From: Liolophura sinensis
Lineage: Eukaryota; Mollusca; Polyplacophora; Chitonida; Chitonidae
DNA length: 64,000 nucleotides
Reading direction: 5' to 3'
NCBI RefSeq assembly: GCF_032854445.1
Contig: NC_088299.1
Location: forward strand, 15,927,608 to 15,991,607
In this document: one piece after another, positions 1 through 11,522 of the stretch
Layout of the letters: every line of letters starts with the position of its first letter
How positions within the stretch are numbered: the first letter of the stretch is position 1
The notes under the pieces: model-generated
Seen by the model: the letters and a program-made list of their open reading frames with translations, nothing else
The model's database searches: none
What the model was told of the DNA's origin: nothing
Translations under genes and position numbers: made by a program

Positions 1-134
1 GGAGAAATGTCCATAGAGTGGATGATGTCCATCGCAGAAATATCCAAAAGTTGGGGACGGAGGGGATTTACATATACGAAGGAATCTCAGTGCTCATTGA
101 AATCACACGTCATGTACATGTGTAACTATTCAGC

Positions 135-1181
135 TTATGCCGTAAATTGAACTCTTGACCAAGATGACTGAAATAGTTCCTTGACTTCCTTGCGAAACGT
201 TGCTTCAAGACACAAATACACGACAAAATTGCTCACAAAACTGATTTGATGCAATTCGAAAATTACCAAGTTTGCTTTAATATGTCCGAAAGCCATCAAA
301 ATTGCGGGAATGTATACTATAAGCGACACGACTGTCAACGTAAACATAGTAACTGTCACAGAGATCTGCTCCTTTTGGAATTTCACCGACTGCCTCCCTT
401 TTTCGTCGGCTGGACTACCCTCAGGATTGCCAGATGTCGCCGATTCACCAGCATTCGACGAAGCAGACTCCGTGTCACTACTAGACATGTCACCAACGCC
501 CTCTAGTGGAGAAGCCTGAATGAGCTGTTTTGACCTATCTTTCCGGTAAAGTGTCATGGCGAAGATTGTTGCATACGTGAGGGTCAAAACAGCCGCGCCT
601 GTGATAAAAGCACCCAAAGAAAACCAATAAAAATGCACGATGGATTCGAACGAAATGATCTCAGGAGAGAAGCGGCAAAAACCATCGTGAACTCCGTGTA
701 CTATCGTTGGAACAATGGACGCCAATACTGAATACAAGCTAACGATTCCAACAGCGATGAAAGCTCGTCGATGATATGTGGCTTGAGTTTGGCCGACACA
801 CACGCATGCGCATCGATCAAGGGCAATTAATACCAAGAATGGCATGATAAAAAAATACGTTGCATTTCCAATAAAGTGGTAAGATTTACAAGAAAAGTTG
901 GAGGAGGTGCTGAAGCTTAGAGCTTCAAGCGCGATACACAAAGGTAGGAGCATAGAGCAGGCGATAAGGTCTCTGACGGCCATCGATAATATTGCAATGA
1001 TGTATGTGAGACGCTCACCCCGCTTCCCGAATAAGAACAGCACTAAGGAGTTTCCGACCACTCCCGTCAAGCAGAGCACTGCCTGCATTCCGATAGTGAT
1101 GTGCTCCTCAAGACAGCTCTGCAATCCCTTAAGGCCTTCGCCACCTTCCTCTACAAAAGTGTCGTTCTCAAACGATCCCAT
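135..1181 (-). CDS. Rhodopsin-like (class A) orphan G-protein-coupled receptor
   Basis: A 348-residue seven-helix receptor predicted to sit in the plasma membrane and signal through G proteins; the ligand cannot be told. Seen: a short N-terminus with an N-glycosylation site (NDT, residue 6), TM1 with the GNSLVL motif (N44), TM2 with D71, C98 at the top of TM3 and C169 in extracellular loop 2 (expected disulfide), DRC (122-124) in place of DRY, a long Ser/Glu-rich third intracellular loop (about 213-270), TM6 about 273-298, and TM7 with NFVVY (318-322) in place of NPxxY. The open frame extends to 1226, but I chose the ATG at 1181 because it has a Kozak-like context (ACCATGG) and a good 3' splice site (pyrimidine tract, TTTTACAG) ends at 1191. 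The leader therefore probably comes from an upstream 5'UTR exon and the coding region is one exon. Family is clear; subfamily is not. Confidence 0.85.
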   Translation of the reverse strand: MGSFENDTFVEEGGEGLKGLQSCLEEHITIGMQAVLCLTGVVGNSLVLFLFGKRGERLTYIIAILSMAVRDLIACSMLLPLCIALEALSFSTSSNFSCKSYHFIGNATYFFIMPFLVLIALDRCACVCVGQTQATYHRRAFIAVGIVSLYSVLASIVPTIVHGVHDGFCRFSPEIISFESIVHFYWFSLGAFITGAAVLTLTYATIFAMTLYRKDRSKQLIQASPLEGVGDMSSSDTESASSNAGESATSGNPEGSPADEKGRQSVKFQKEQISVTVTMFTLTVVSLIVYIPAILMAFGHIKANLVIFELHQISFVSNFVVYLCLEATFRKEVKELFQSSWSRVQFTA

Positions 1182-1311
1182 GGTACCCGGCTGTAAAAGC
1201 AAGCAAATGCGAAGAGGAAAGATCACATGACAATAATGAAGGTTTTAAAGTTAGCCTATATTTATTTCAAACAACTTACTTGGAGAGAACCCTATATTAA
1301 ATGCAGTATTC

Positions 1312-1317
1312 TACATG
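1312..1317. repeat. Left target-site duplication of the hAT element (tacatg)
   Basis: Identical to 5271-5276 on the other side of the element. It supports a single intact insertion rather than a rearranged fragment. Confidence 0.75.
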
Positions 1318-1327
1318 CAGACCTCTC

Positions 1328-1408
1328 AACTCTCACGCATTTGGCGTGAGACTCACGCATTCGGCTTCAATCTCACGCTCTCACGCAGCTACTTTAAAAT
1401 CTCACGCA
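1328..1408. repeat. Subterminal ctcacgc motif cluster of the hAT element
   Basis: The heptamer ctcacgc recurs about five times, plus one inverted copy (gcgtgag), within 80 bp of the left end. hAT transposases commonly bind short subterminal repeats, so these are candidate binding sites. I see no comparable cluster at the right end. Confidence 0.6.
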
Positions 1409-1654
1409 TTCTGAAGGTTTAGGGTAAAAAATAAAAAAAACACTGGTAATTGTTGCTTTGCTTAAGATATTCAACTGACCAAAGTACGGGTCGTGTCTTC
1501 AGTCATCCGAGGGGATTTCGCATGTTTATTTTTAACCTCCCCAGAGTTGTCGTTCCTGCTTCACCTAGTGATTGAAAAGGAACGATAACTCTGGATAGAG
1601 ATTGCGACGACAGTTCAGATACACGCAATATCTGGCACCACGTGATCTGTCAAA

Positions 1655-4477
1655 ATGTCGGACACGCGGCACAGTTCAGATTCCGATTCCACCTTGGACG
1701 ACATTCTACCCGTAAAACGGACCAAATATACAGGAGCCGCCACTTACAAAAGCAAATTCAATAGAGAATGGATCAAGAAATATCCATTCATCAGCGCTGT
1801 GGAAGGTGACAGTTCTAAGTTTTACTGCAATATTTGTACTCGAAATTTGTCCTGTTCCCATCAAGGGGAAACTGATGTAAAACGTCACATCAGCAGTGAT
1901 ACCCATCAGCAATTTGTGAAGACGAAGAGCAAACAACCTACAATTTCCAGTATGTTTGCTGGCCAGTCATCTGACCTGAATACCAAGGTGATTTTTAATT
2001 CTAATCTTTTGAAGCTTTATTTTTTCGTTGTTTTTCAATACCTCTGTTATCGATAGGCCATTATCATATTATATATTAACTTGAGCAATCTCATCGAAGG
2101 TATTATCTACCCTTGAAGTACCGGTGCTGTATATTATTATCGTTAGATATCAGTATGAACGTACATTTAGGGGCCTACCGATAAATTACGTTGACTGCCG
2201 AGTGTTGAGAAGGACATTAGTAGGTTTATCTATTATTTGTTTGTTTTTGCGATGTATCTCCCTTATTAAAACCATTATGTAATGATTCTCACACTCACCT
2301 ACTACCCTCGAAAACAAAACAACGCTTTTCATTAAGACCATTCCGTGCCCGAGCGGTTTACCGTGCAACGCACAATGATCGCTGAAGGCGCACACCAATG
2401 AGGTTGTGAGTTCATATTCAGTTCCCGTTGACTTTGTCTCCAGCTTTACGTGCGAATTAAGGTTTGCCAGCAACCTGCAGGAGGCCGCGGGTTCCTGCCG
2501 GGCACAGCCCGGTTTCCTGCCACATTAACGCTGTCATATGAGTGAAATAATCTGGAGCACGGCGTAAAACTCCAATCAATCAAACAATCATTAAAACCAT
2601 GGACATGCTATTATTGTTTTCATATAAGTGCTGTGCTTATTCAAATATCAATGTATTTTTATATTACAGGTGATTCGTGCAGAAGTTAAGATGGCAACGC
2701 TGTTGGCCAATCAAAACATTCCCTTGGCATTCTCAAATCATTTAAGTCCGCTTTTCTCAGATATGTTCCCCGATTCTCAAATTGCGAAGAAGTATGCATC
2801 GGCAGCAACAAAATCAACGTGTATGATAATGGTTCCATCGCACCTTATTTTCTGAGGGAACTTGTTGGTTTCATGAAGAACAACCCTTATCCGCTACTTA
2901 CGGATGGCTCCAATGATGTAGGTTTAGACAAAATGAATCCCGTAACAGTGCGGATTTTTGATGTGAGCTGCGGCAGAGTGGAAAGCCGATTTTTGGACAT
3001 GTGTGCCACTAAAGGAAGAGATTCAGCGACCGCTCAAGCGATATTCAATAAAATCGACCAGGTTCTAAACTCAAATGGAATCCCGTGGATCAACTGTGTT
3101 GGCTTTGGTGTCGACAACACCAGTGTTAATCTTGGGGTTAGGAATTCTATATTTACAAGGGTAGAACAACAAAACGCTGATTGTTATTTCATGGGGTGCC
3201 CATGTCATCTTGTGCACAATGTGGCTTGTAGGGCATCTAGTTCATTTTCTGACTTTTCTGGTTTTGACGTTGAGGATATGTGCATTGATGTCTTTTATTA
3301 TTTTGACAAAAGTACAAAAAGAAAGTCAATGCTTGTTGAGTTTGCAGACTTCTGTGATGTCAAGTATCGTCAAGTGATAAAACATGTTAATACACGTTGG
3401 CTAAGTCTGGAAATAGCTGTGAAGAGAATTCTTCAAATGTACCCCGCCCTGAAGAGCTACTTCCTCTCAAACAGTGAGAGTATTCCTCGTTTCAAACGAT
3501 TGAAAGATCTGTTCAATGATCCAATGACAGAAATCTATTTACTGTTCTACAACGCTGTCCTGCCAACGTTCACAGCCGTGAATAGGTTCCTTCAAAGAGA
3601 AGACCCTTGTATTTACGCAATCTACCACCAGCTCCGCAGATTTCTGATGAAGTTGATTGGGAAGTTCATCACCATTCAGCATATGAAAGCTGCCGGGATT
3701 GATCTGATGAGTGTCAACTATTCTGAGACAATGAATCAACTGAAGGATGATCAGCTCTTCATTGGTTTTGTGACAAAACAGAAAGTTCAGAAGTTGTTGA
3801 ATGATGGTGACGTATCACCAAGGGAAGTTACTGAGTTCTATTCGGCAGTGCGTCAATTCTACATGAAAGCTACAAAAGAATGTCTTGCAAAACTTCCACT
3901 AAATGACGACCTGCTTCTGCACGCCCAGTTCGTTGATTTCTTCAGGAAAGATGAGAGTGGATTTGATGATATTGAATTCTTCGTTAAAAAATTTCCACAC
4001 CATTTCCCCTCAACAACGAATGAGATCGAGAAGCTCCAAGAAGAGTTTGTGGAATATCAAATGCTGGAAAAAAGTCACATTCCAGGACAAATCTGGGACA
4101 GCGCCCGCGTCAAACCTACTGAAGATGATAATGACCAGGAACTGGACGAGACTTCGTCTTATTTCCGGATGGATGTCATTTGGGGTCATCTTTCCTCTCT
4201 TAAATTAGTAGACGGCAGCTCTAGGTTTGGAAGGTTGAGTAAAGTGGCTAAATTGATACTTATCCTACCACATTCCAACGCTAGCGAGGAGAGGGTATTT
4301 TCAATGGTGAGAAAGAACAAAACCGCTTTTCGAGGATCGCTGGGAGTAGAGGGCACGCTGTCCTCTTTGATGACCATCAAACTAGCGAACTGTCACCAAT
4401 TTGAACCACCAAGTGAAGTCTTAACCAGCGCCAAGAAGGCCACTCGTGAATACAATTTGTTACACAAGAAAAAATAA
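1655..4477 (+). pseudogene. hAT transposase (BED-type zinc finger plus hAT catalytic/dimerisation domains), frameshifted
   Basis: Exon 1 (1655-1987, 111 codons) starts at ATG and encodes an acidic Ser/Asp-rich leader and a BED-like zinc finger (YCNIC ... KRH ... THQ). It ends at AAG|gtgatt. Exon 2 begins after a good acceptor (tttatattacag) at 2670. The frame is open to about 2855, but the homologous continuation (YDNGSIAPYF onward) lies in another frame, so a small indel must lie near 2815-2835. From there 550 codons run to TAA at 4475-4477. They include the hAT landmarks: an Asp in TDGSNDVGL, an Asp in FGVDNTSVNLG, and the C-terminal dimerisation block with SNASEERVFSMV that holds the catalytic Glu. 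A poly(A) signal AATAAA lies at 4489-4494. It would cut and paste the surrounding element; with the frameshift it is likely dead unless the shift is an assembly error. Confidence 0.88.
2343..2588 (+). mobile_element. tRNA-derived SINE (family 1) inside the hAT transposase intron
   Basis: The head resembles a tRNA (A-box-like tgcccgagcggtttaccg, B-box-like gagttca). The body has the conserved gggcacagcccggtttcctgcc segment shared with the other copies here, and the tail is caatcaatcaaacaatc. The flanks cattaagaccat (2330-2341) and cattaaaaccat (2589-2600) are an 11/12 target-site duplication. The insertion lies wholly in the intron and leaves the splice sites intact. Confidence 0.75.
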
Positions 4478-5276
4478 TCTTTTCAAATAATAAAAGAGCA
4501 CTCACGAGTCACATTCTTGTAACCACTGGCAGTGTAATTGTTTTACCACTAGACCTACCTCCGATCGATGATTCATCGGGCGTTGCCACCTGATTATAAA
4601 TCTGTGTGCCACGTCACCTTATAAGGTTATAAACAGTCACAATGCCGTCTAGCTAGTGTAAATTGTTGCAGACTACTGGCTAATTAAAAAGTGACTAATC
4701 TGATTATATTTTCATAAATATTTTATGAAGCCACTTCACGGTATTTAGATCACGTCTTGCATTGTACATTATCTTCGGTTTGTTGTGTGTTTGGATTGTT
4801 TCCACAATTTGAATAATTTCAGGGAAATACAGTTTCCAATCTGACAAATGGTGTTGGTTATTAGTATTGATTTTCCCCACAAAATCTGTATAGATTTGCA
4901 TCAAAGCGCCTAAAACGAGATCCAAAACGAAGTAGAATACGGAAAGTTTCCTAACAATTCCACATTGGAATAGGGCCTACAGTAAGCTCACTCTTGGACT
5001 TCCAGTTTATTGTCTTAAGGAGAGAATAATATCAAAAGCAGTCCATATTTGCTGATAAATATGATGGTTATTCTTATGTAAAAATAGAAGATATTGTAAA
5101 AACCGTAAGTTAACATTGTCTAATGATTTGCAGTTTTATTCTCCGGAAATGAGCTAGAATGCATCTCGGGCAATCTAGAACCCCAGAGCTTCCAGGGGCC
5201 GCCTAGGCCTAATTGGCTGGGATAGTAACCCAATCTCACTCCTTGGGAACATTTTAGGTTGAGAGGTCTGTACATG

Positions 5277-5700
5277 CGTGGTATGGACATTAATAATAAA
5301 ATACATCATTACACATTCACAGAACGGATCAAAGATGCACTTGAGACAAACAAACATACACTTTATAGGCAGTTATGCCAATGTTATAATACTAATGATT
5401 TGGAGTCCATTTCTAATTTTTTTTATGTGTACTGTTTTAAGATTTCGACTATTGCCCATCCCACCTCAAGTCCCATGTGTCAAGGAGGTTCACGTAACAT
5501 GAAATGTGTCAACTTGGGTGTGATTGCCAAGGATCAATATAATAGTAGCCAGTACAGCAGAATCCTTACCGAGCTATATACCAACGGTACAGGGGTACAG
5601 CTAGCTCCAACTTGGTCGTGCCACTAGCTTCTAAGGGAAGCATTCTGATGTACCGTACTAGCTGCAGTAACATGTTGGCTGCGAAAAATTCTGCTGTACT
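5277..5700. other. Single-copy DNA right of the hAT element, with one inverted array unit
   Basis: No gene recognised. About 5549-5580 reads as the reverse complement of one unit of the 42-bp array that follows (agtacagcagaatccttacc against ggtaaggattctgctgtact), so the array is preceded by a unit in the opposite orientation. Confidence 0.5.
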
Positions 5701-8700
5701 GGCTATAGCGTATGTTGTTTAGGGAAGGATTCCGCTGTACTGGCTACAGTGACATGCTGAAGGGGGATGGAATCTGCTGTACAGGCTCCAGTAACATGTT
5801 GGCTGAGGAAGCATTCGGATATACTGTCTACAGTAACATATTGGTTGGGGAAGGACTCTGCTGTGCTGGCTACAGTTACATCACAGCTTGGGAAGTATTC
5901 TGCTGTACTGTCTACAGTAACATCATAGCTGGGGAAGTATTCTGCTGTACTGGCTACAGTTACATCATAGTTTGGGAAGTATTCTGCTGTACTGGCATCA
6001 GTAACATCATAGCTAGGGAGGATTCTGCTCTACTGCCTACAGTAACATCATAGCTGGGGAAGTATTCTGCTGTACTGGCTACAGTTACATCACAGCTTGG
6101 GAAGTATTCTGCTGTACTGGCTCCAGTAACATCATAGCTAGGGAGGATTCTGCTCTACTGCCTACAGTAACATCATAGCTGGGGAAGTATTCTGCTGTAC
6201 TGTCTGCAGTAACATATTGGTTGGGGAAGTATTTTTATGTACAGGCTACAATAACATCATAGCTGGGGAAGTATTCTGCTGTACGGTCTACAGTAACATA
6301 TTGCTTGGGGAAGGATACTGCTGTACTGGCTCCAGTAACACGTTGGCTGAGGAAGGATACTGCTGTACTGGCTGCAGTAACATGTTGGCTGAGGAAGCAT
6401 TGGGATATTCTGTCTACAGTAACATCATAGCTGGGGGAGGATTCTGCTGTACTGGCTACAGTAACATGTTGGCTGGGGAAGGATTTTACTCTACTGGCTA
6501 CAGTAACACCATAGTTTGGTAAGTATTCTGCTGTACTGTCTACCTTAACATCATAGCTGGGGAAGGATTCTGCTGTACTGGCTACAGTAACATGTTGGCT
6601 GGGGAAGGATTTTACTCTACTGGCTACAGTAACACCATAGTTTGGTAAGTGTTCTGCTGTACTGTCTACCTTAACATCATAGCTGGGGAAGGATTCTGCT
6701 GTACTGGCTACAGTAACATGTTGGCTGGGGAAGGATTTTACTCTACTGGCTACAGTAACACCATAGTTTAGTAAGTATTCTGCTGTACTGTCTACCTTAA
6801 CATCATAGCTGGGGAAGGATTCTGCTGTACTAGCTACAGTAACATGTTGGCTGGGGAAGGAATTTACTGTACTGTCTACAGTAACATCATAACTGGAGGA
6901 GGATTTTGCTGTACTGGCTACAGTAACATCATAGCTGGAGAAGGAATTTACTGTACAGGCTACAGTAACATCATAGCTGGGGAAGTATTCTGCTGTACTG
7001 GCTACAGTTAATTCATAGCTGGGGAAGTATTCTGTTGTACTGTCTACAGTAACATCATAGCTGGGGAAGGATTCTGCTATACTGGCTACAGTAATATTAT
7101 AGCTAGGGAAGTATTCTGCTGTACTGGCTGTAGTAACATTATAGCTGGGGAAATATTCTGTTGTACGGGCTACAGTTACATCATAGCTGGGGAAGTATTC
7201 TGCTGTACTGTCTACAGTAACATATTGGTTGGGGAAGTATTTTTCTGTACAGGCTACAGTAACACCATAGCTGGGGAAGTATTCTGCTATACTGTCTACA
7301 GTAACATATTGCTTGGGGAAGGATACTGCTGTACTGGCTACAGTAACACGTTGGCTGAGGAAGGATACTGCTGTACTGGCTGCAGTAACATGTTGGCTGA
7401 GGAAGCATTGGGATATTCTGTCTACAGTAACATCATAGCTGGGGAAGGATTCTGCTGTACTGGCTACAGTAACATGTTGGCTGGGGAAGGATTTTACTCT
7501 ACTGGCTACAGTAACACCATAGTTTGGTAAGTATTCTGCTGTACTGTCTACCTTAACATCATAGCTGGGGAAGGATTCTGCTGTACTGGCTACAGTAACA
7601 TGTTGGCTGGGGAAGGATTTTACTCTACTGGCTACAGTAACACCATAGTTTGGTAAGTATTCTGCTGTACTGTCTACCTTAACATCATAGCTGGGGAAGG
7701 ATTGTGCTGTACTGTCTACAGTAACATATTGGTTGGGGAAGTATTTTTCTGTACAGGCTACAGTAACATCATAGCTGGGAAAGTATCCTGCTGTACGGTC
7801 TACAGTAACATATTGCTTGGGGAAGGATACTGCTGTACTGGCTCCAGTAACACGTTGGCTGAGGAAGGATACTGCTGTACTGGCTGCAGTAACATGTTGG
7901 CTGAGGAAGCATTGGGATATTCTGTCTACTGTAACGTCATAGCTGGGGAAGGATTCTGCTGTACTGGCTACAGTAACATGTTGGCTGGGGAAGGATTTTA
8001 CTCTACTGGCTACAGTAACACCATAGTTTGGTAAGTGTTCTGCTGTACTGTCTACCTTAACATCATAACTGGGGAAGGATTCTGCTGTACTGGCTACAGT
8101 AACATGTTGGCTGGGGAAGGATTTTACTCTACTGGCTACAGTAACACCATAGTTTGGTAAGTGTTCTGCTGTACTGTCTACCTTAACATCATAACAGGGG
8201 AAGGATTCTGCTGTACTGGCTACAGTAACATGTTGACTGGGGAAGGAATTTACTGTACTGTCTACATTAACATCATAACTGGGGGAGGATTCAGCTGTAC
8301 TGGCTACAGTAACATCATAGCTGGAGAAGGACTCTGCCTTACTGGCTACAGTAACATCATAGTTGGGGAGGATTCTGCTGTACTGGATACAGTAACATCA
8401 TAGCTGGGGAAGTATTCTGTTGTACTGGCTACAGTAACATCATAGCTTGGGAAGTATTCTGCTTTACTGGATACAGTAACATCATAGCTGGGGAAGTATT
8501 CTGCTGCACTGGCTACAGTAACATCATAACTTGGGAAGTATTCTGCTTTACTGGATACAGTAACATCATAGCTGGGGAAGTATTCTGCTGTACTGGTTAT
8601 AGTAACATCATAGCTGGGAAAGTATTCTGTTGTACTGGCTACAGTAACATCATAGCTGGGGAAGTATTCTGCTGTACTGGCTACAGTAACATCATAGCTG

Positions 8701-8950
8701 GGGAAGTATTCTGTTGTACTGGCTACACTAACATCATAGCTGGGGAAGTATTCTGCTGTACTGGTTATAGTAACATCATAGCTGGGAAAGTATTCTGTTG
8801 TACTGTCTACAGTAACATCATAGCTTGGGAAGTATTCTGCTGTACTGGCTACAGTAACATCATAGCTGGGGAAGTATTCTGCTGTACTGGTTATAGTAAC
8901 ATCATAGCTGGGGGAGTATTCTGCTGTAATGGCTATAGTAAAATCATTGC
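5700..8950. repeat. 42-bp tandem array (about 75 units) with higher-order repeats
   Basis: The unit is about 42 bp (cagtaacatcatagctgggg / aagtattctgctgtactggcta). Divergent unit types recur in the same order with a spacing of 1008 and then 504 bp (for example the gaggaagcattgggatattc variant near 6390, 7400 and 7900), so blocks of 12 units have been amplified as higher-order repeats. Because 42 is a multiple of three, several frames stay open for 80-110 codons; I treat these as by-products. No splice junction or exon homology was found in it. Confidence 0.9.
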
Positions 8951-9714
8951 TGGGCCAACCCTTCGAGCTGTGCTGAATAACCTGGGAATTATATCAAAAC
9001 GGTGTCCTTTTTGACATGGATTCTAACTACACAGAAGCCAATATATTGCTGTATCAATTTGAATCCATAGTTGAGGATGTTGAAGTTCCGATATATGACA
9101 CTGGCGTCTCTGGACAGACTTCAGATTCCGAGTTTTCAAACGTTTAATTTGATCTTTGTCTCGACTGGTAAGCCAATAGCTTTATTCTGTGTTACATTGT
9201 ACATTTCGTGTGTTTATTTTAAGATTTAACATTTATTTACTATTATTTCCCTCTGTCCGCTTCACAATAAATATCATTCCTAACGGGGGGGGGGGGTCTA
9301 AATTCATACCTATCTACCGGTACATGTTATTGTACATGTTATAACAGAGTCGTGTACAATATAAATACATACATGTAGTTTGTGGACGTCGGCGTTATAT
9401 GTAAGCAAATGCGAATGTACAGAGATGCTTTGACGACCCGTTTTTGCAAACGTATGCAGAGCAGCAAGACATTTCATGGAGAAATTCGATGTACTTGTTG
9501 TCACTCTTGTAGCTTTTTTTAAACACTGAACTAAATGGCCAAGGTCTGACATCTTGTAAAGGTTGGACTTGTATGATGTTTAAAGACCATATTTGTGAAT
9601 ACGTTTTCACGCTCTTTAACTTGACTTGGCACAGCTTTTATGTTTTCATCTCCCTTAAGTAAATTCAAGGACAATTTCTTACATCGTACACTGATAATAT
9701 AATTAAAACAAATT
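8951..9714. other. Region without an assignable gene; short ORF and poly-G tract
   Basis: Apart from the 43-codon ORF at 9016-9147, this holds AT-rich single-copy DNA and a run of G at about 9284-9296. No RNA gene or conserved domain seen. Confidence 0.4.
9016..9147 (+). CDS. Short acidic ORF (43 aa), unassigned; possibly the 5' end of a broken gene
   Basis: Begins MDSNYTEANILLYQFES and ends SDSEFSNV; acidic and Ser-rich. A donor-like site (ctg|gtaagc) lies just downstream, near 9168. The composition faintly recalls the N-termini of transposon-linked P2X7-like proteins of invertebrates, which is a guess. It directly follows the 42-bp array, so it may be the flank of an amplified element. It may also be chance. 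Confidence 0.2.
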   Translation: MDSNYTEANILLYQFESIVEDVEVPIYDTGVSGQTSDSEFSNV

Positions 9715-9926
9715 CATTTATCTATTTATTTGATTGGTATTTTTCGCCGCACTCAAGACCAGCATTATGGTGAGAGGAAACCGGGCAGAGCCCGGGAGAA
9801 ACCCACGACCATCTGCAGGTTTGTTGACAGACCTTCCCACTTAGTCGAAGTCACAACGACCGCATTGGTGAGATGCTCCTGAGTCATTACGCTGCGCTAG
9901 CGCGCTAACCAACTGAGCTAAAACAA
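9715..9926 (-). mobile_element. tRNA-derived SINE, family 1 (minus orientation)
   Basis: Read on the minus strand, the A-box-like tagctcagttggttagcgcg is at the right end and the body has the accgggcagagcccggga segment. The (ATTT)n-type tail is at the left (tttatctatttatttgattgg). It has an internal deletion between body and head. Confidence 0.8.
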
Positions 9927-11512
9927 ATTATAAAATCGTGAAATATCCATGCTGTACACACATCGTTTCATAGACTCAGCCCATATCTTTCCTTCGACAA
10001 AAGCAAAGGCGATCTTTATGTCAATAGAACGATAATATTTAGACAATTTCGTATGAATTCCTATTGTTTCAAAGTTTTATGGATTATCACGCAAGCCCTT
10101 TCACCTGATTTACATTAACGTATTGAACTTGTCCACTGTGCGGGTGCATGGGCTTGAAATAAATAAATAAACTAAAAAAATACCTTTGCGTTCCGTCTTT
10201 ACCGCTGTTTAAGTCTGGTAAGCCCAAATCCAGTTTGGAACCTGGTGAGCTGCTGAGTCGTTAATGGAATGCTTACAACAATTCCGTAAACGACGCTTTA
10301 ATTGAGTGATTCAGCAGATGTTTTCCTGCTTTCCAGTGCAAATATTAGCCGGGACAATATCCATCAACGTCGTTGAATTAAAAACGTGGATTGTTTGCAC
10401 TGTTAATCAGGTGTTATGGGGCGAAGACTCCTCTTCTTCGTTTGATTTAAGAAAACTGAGTAAATACTTGTTCGTTGACATTGAAGAATACGGCTACACC
10501 AAGTAAAGACACTGTGCACTAGAGTATATATGTAGGACTTAAAACTGCGATGCTCGGGACTTAATTTCGCCACGCACGCGTAACATTACCCCAACTGGGT
10601 GACCTGATTATATACAGCGACAAAAACGTACATGGCAAGTTCAAGCCCTTTCAACTTAGCGTTCCAAAAATCTTCGGGTCAAGGTCACGTTTTCGTATTC
10701 TGTGAGGCCGTGAGCCCCCTACCGTTATCCGAACAGGACTCATAGTCGCCTTACCACTCGCCTGTCTGTCCGTCACCAAGGGTAGAGTTTTCCGGACTTC
10801 GTTTCGTGACTGTCCGTCGTAATGAATGGAGACTTAGTAGGCTACATGGTTTCACCACAATCAATTATGGATTAAAATTGAGTTCCGGCCATTTGTGACA
10901 GTTTTTATGATTGTACTTGTCATGGTTCCAGGATTACGAAGCCGTCTTACACATAAATTAGACTTAGTATTTATTAACTTTGTGACTTACGATAATGACT
11001 TTTAGTTTAATATTATAGGAGTAGTCTTAGACATGACATAAAAAAATGTTAGCGGTTTCAAACATTTCTAGGAATAATGCAACAAGGTAAACCTTCGTCA
11101 TACAAACGGTAGCAAAGTCAGACAAAAAACAAAATGAAAACACACCCCACACATAAAAACAAAGAAACCAAAAAAAATCTTTACGGAGACGTAAAAGTTA
11201 TAAGATGAAAGAGATCATTTTTGGAGAGAAGAAATCAAAAGAAAAAATCTATTTCTTTAACACCCGACTTATATGCAAGGGCTATTTGCCATCCAGTAGC
11301 CAACACATGAGGACTCTTAATCTTGGAACTTTGAAAATCGAGAATAAAAAAACCTCCCTTTTTAAATTTTTTTTTATATTCCGAAATTTTCTTTTCTGTC
11401 AAATGGCACATTACGCCTCGTACACCTCAGAGCCATGGCGGCAAAAAGTGGCGTATGAGTGACTTTATACATGAAGCTTGTAGAACAATGGGTCATCGAC
11501 CAACCTATAGAG
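9927..11512. other. Gene-poor stretch; one possible exon
   Basis: Mostly AT-rich single-copy DNA, with an A-rich segment about 11100-11260. The only coding-like piece is the possible exon at about 10335-10506. Confidence 0.35.
10335..10506 (+). CDS. Possible terminal exon, unassigned
   Basis: An acceptor-like sequence (ttttcctgctttccag) ends near 10335 and is followed by an open frame of about 55 codons to TAA at 10504-10506. The encoded piece has a protein-like composition, alternating hydrophobic (INVVELKTWIVCTVNQVLWG) and charged (DIEEYGYTK) segments. No family recognised and no partner exon identified with confidence; an upstream donor-like ctg|gtgagc near 10243 could pair with it. Could be chance. 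Confidence 0.25.
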
Positions 11513-11522
11513 TCTGGGATTA

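Larger units (their letters stand above)
1318..5270 (+). mobile_element. Complete hAT-type DNA transposon, inactivated
   Basis: The left end begins cagacctctcaac (1318-1330) and the right end is its exact reverse complement (5258-5270), giving 13-bp perfect terminal inverted repeats. The flanks carry tacatg on both sides (1312-1317 and 5271-5276), a perfect 6-bp target-site duplication; an 8-bp reading with one mismatch (1311-1318 / 5270-5277) is also possible. The left subterminal region (about 1328-1405) has several copies of ctcacgc in both orientations, a layout typical of transposase-binding sites. The element carries one two-exon transposase gene with a frameshift, so it is not autonomous as it stands. 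A SINE sits in the transposase intron. About 780 bp of non-coding DNA lie between the transposase and the right end. Confidence 0.88.

Noticed and set aside
5712-8403. 80-113-codon ORFs with Cys-rich repeats
   Set aside because: Open only because the array period is 42 bp; no start context, signal or homology.
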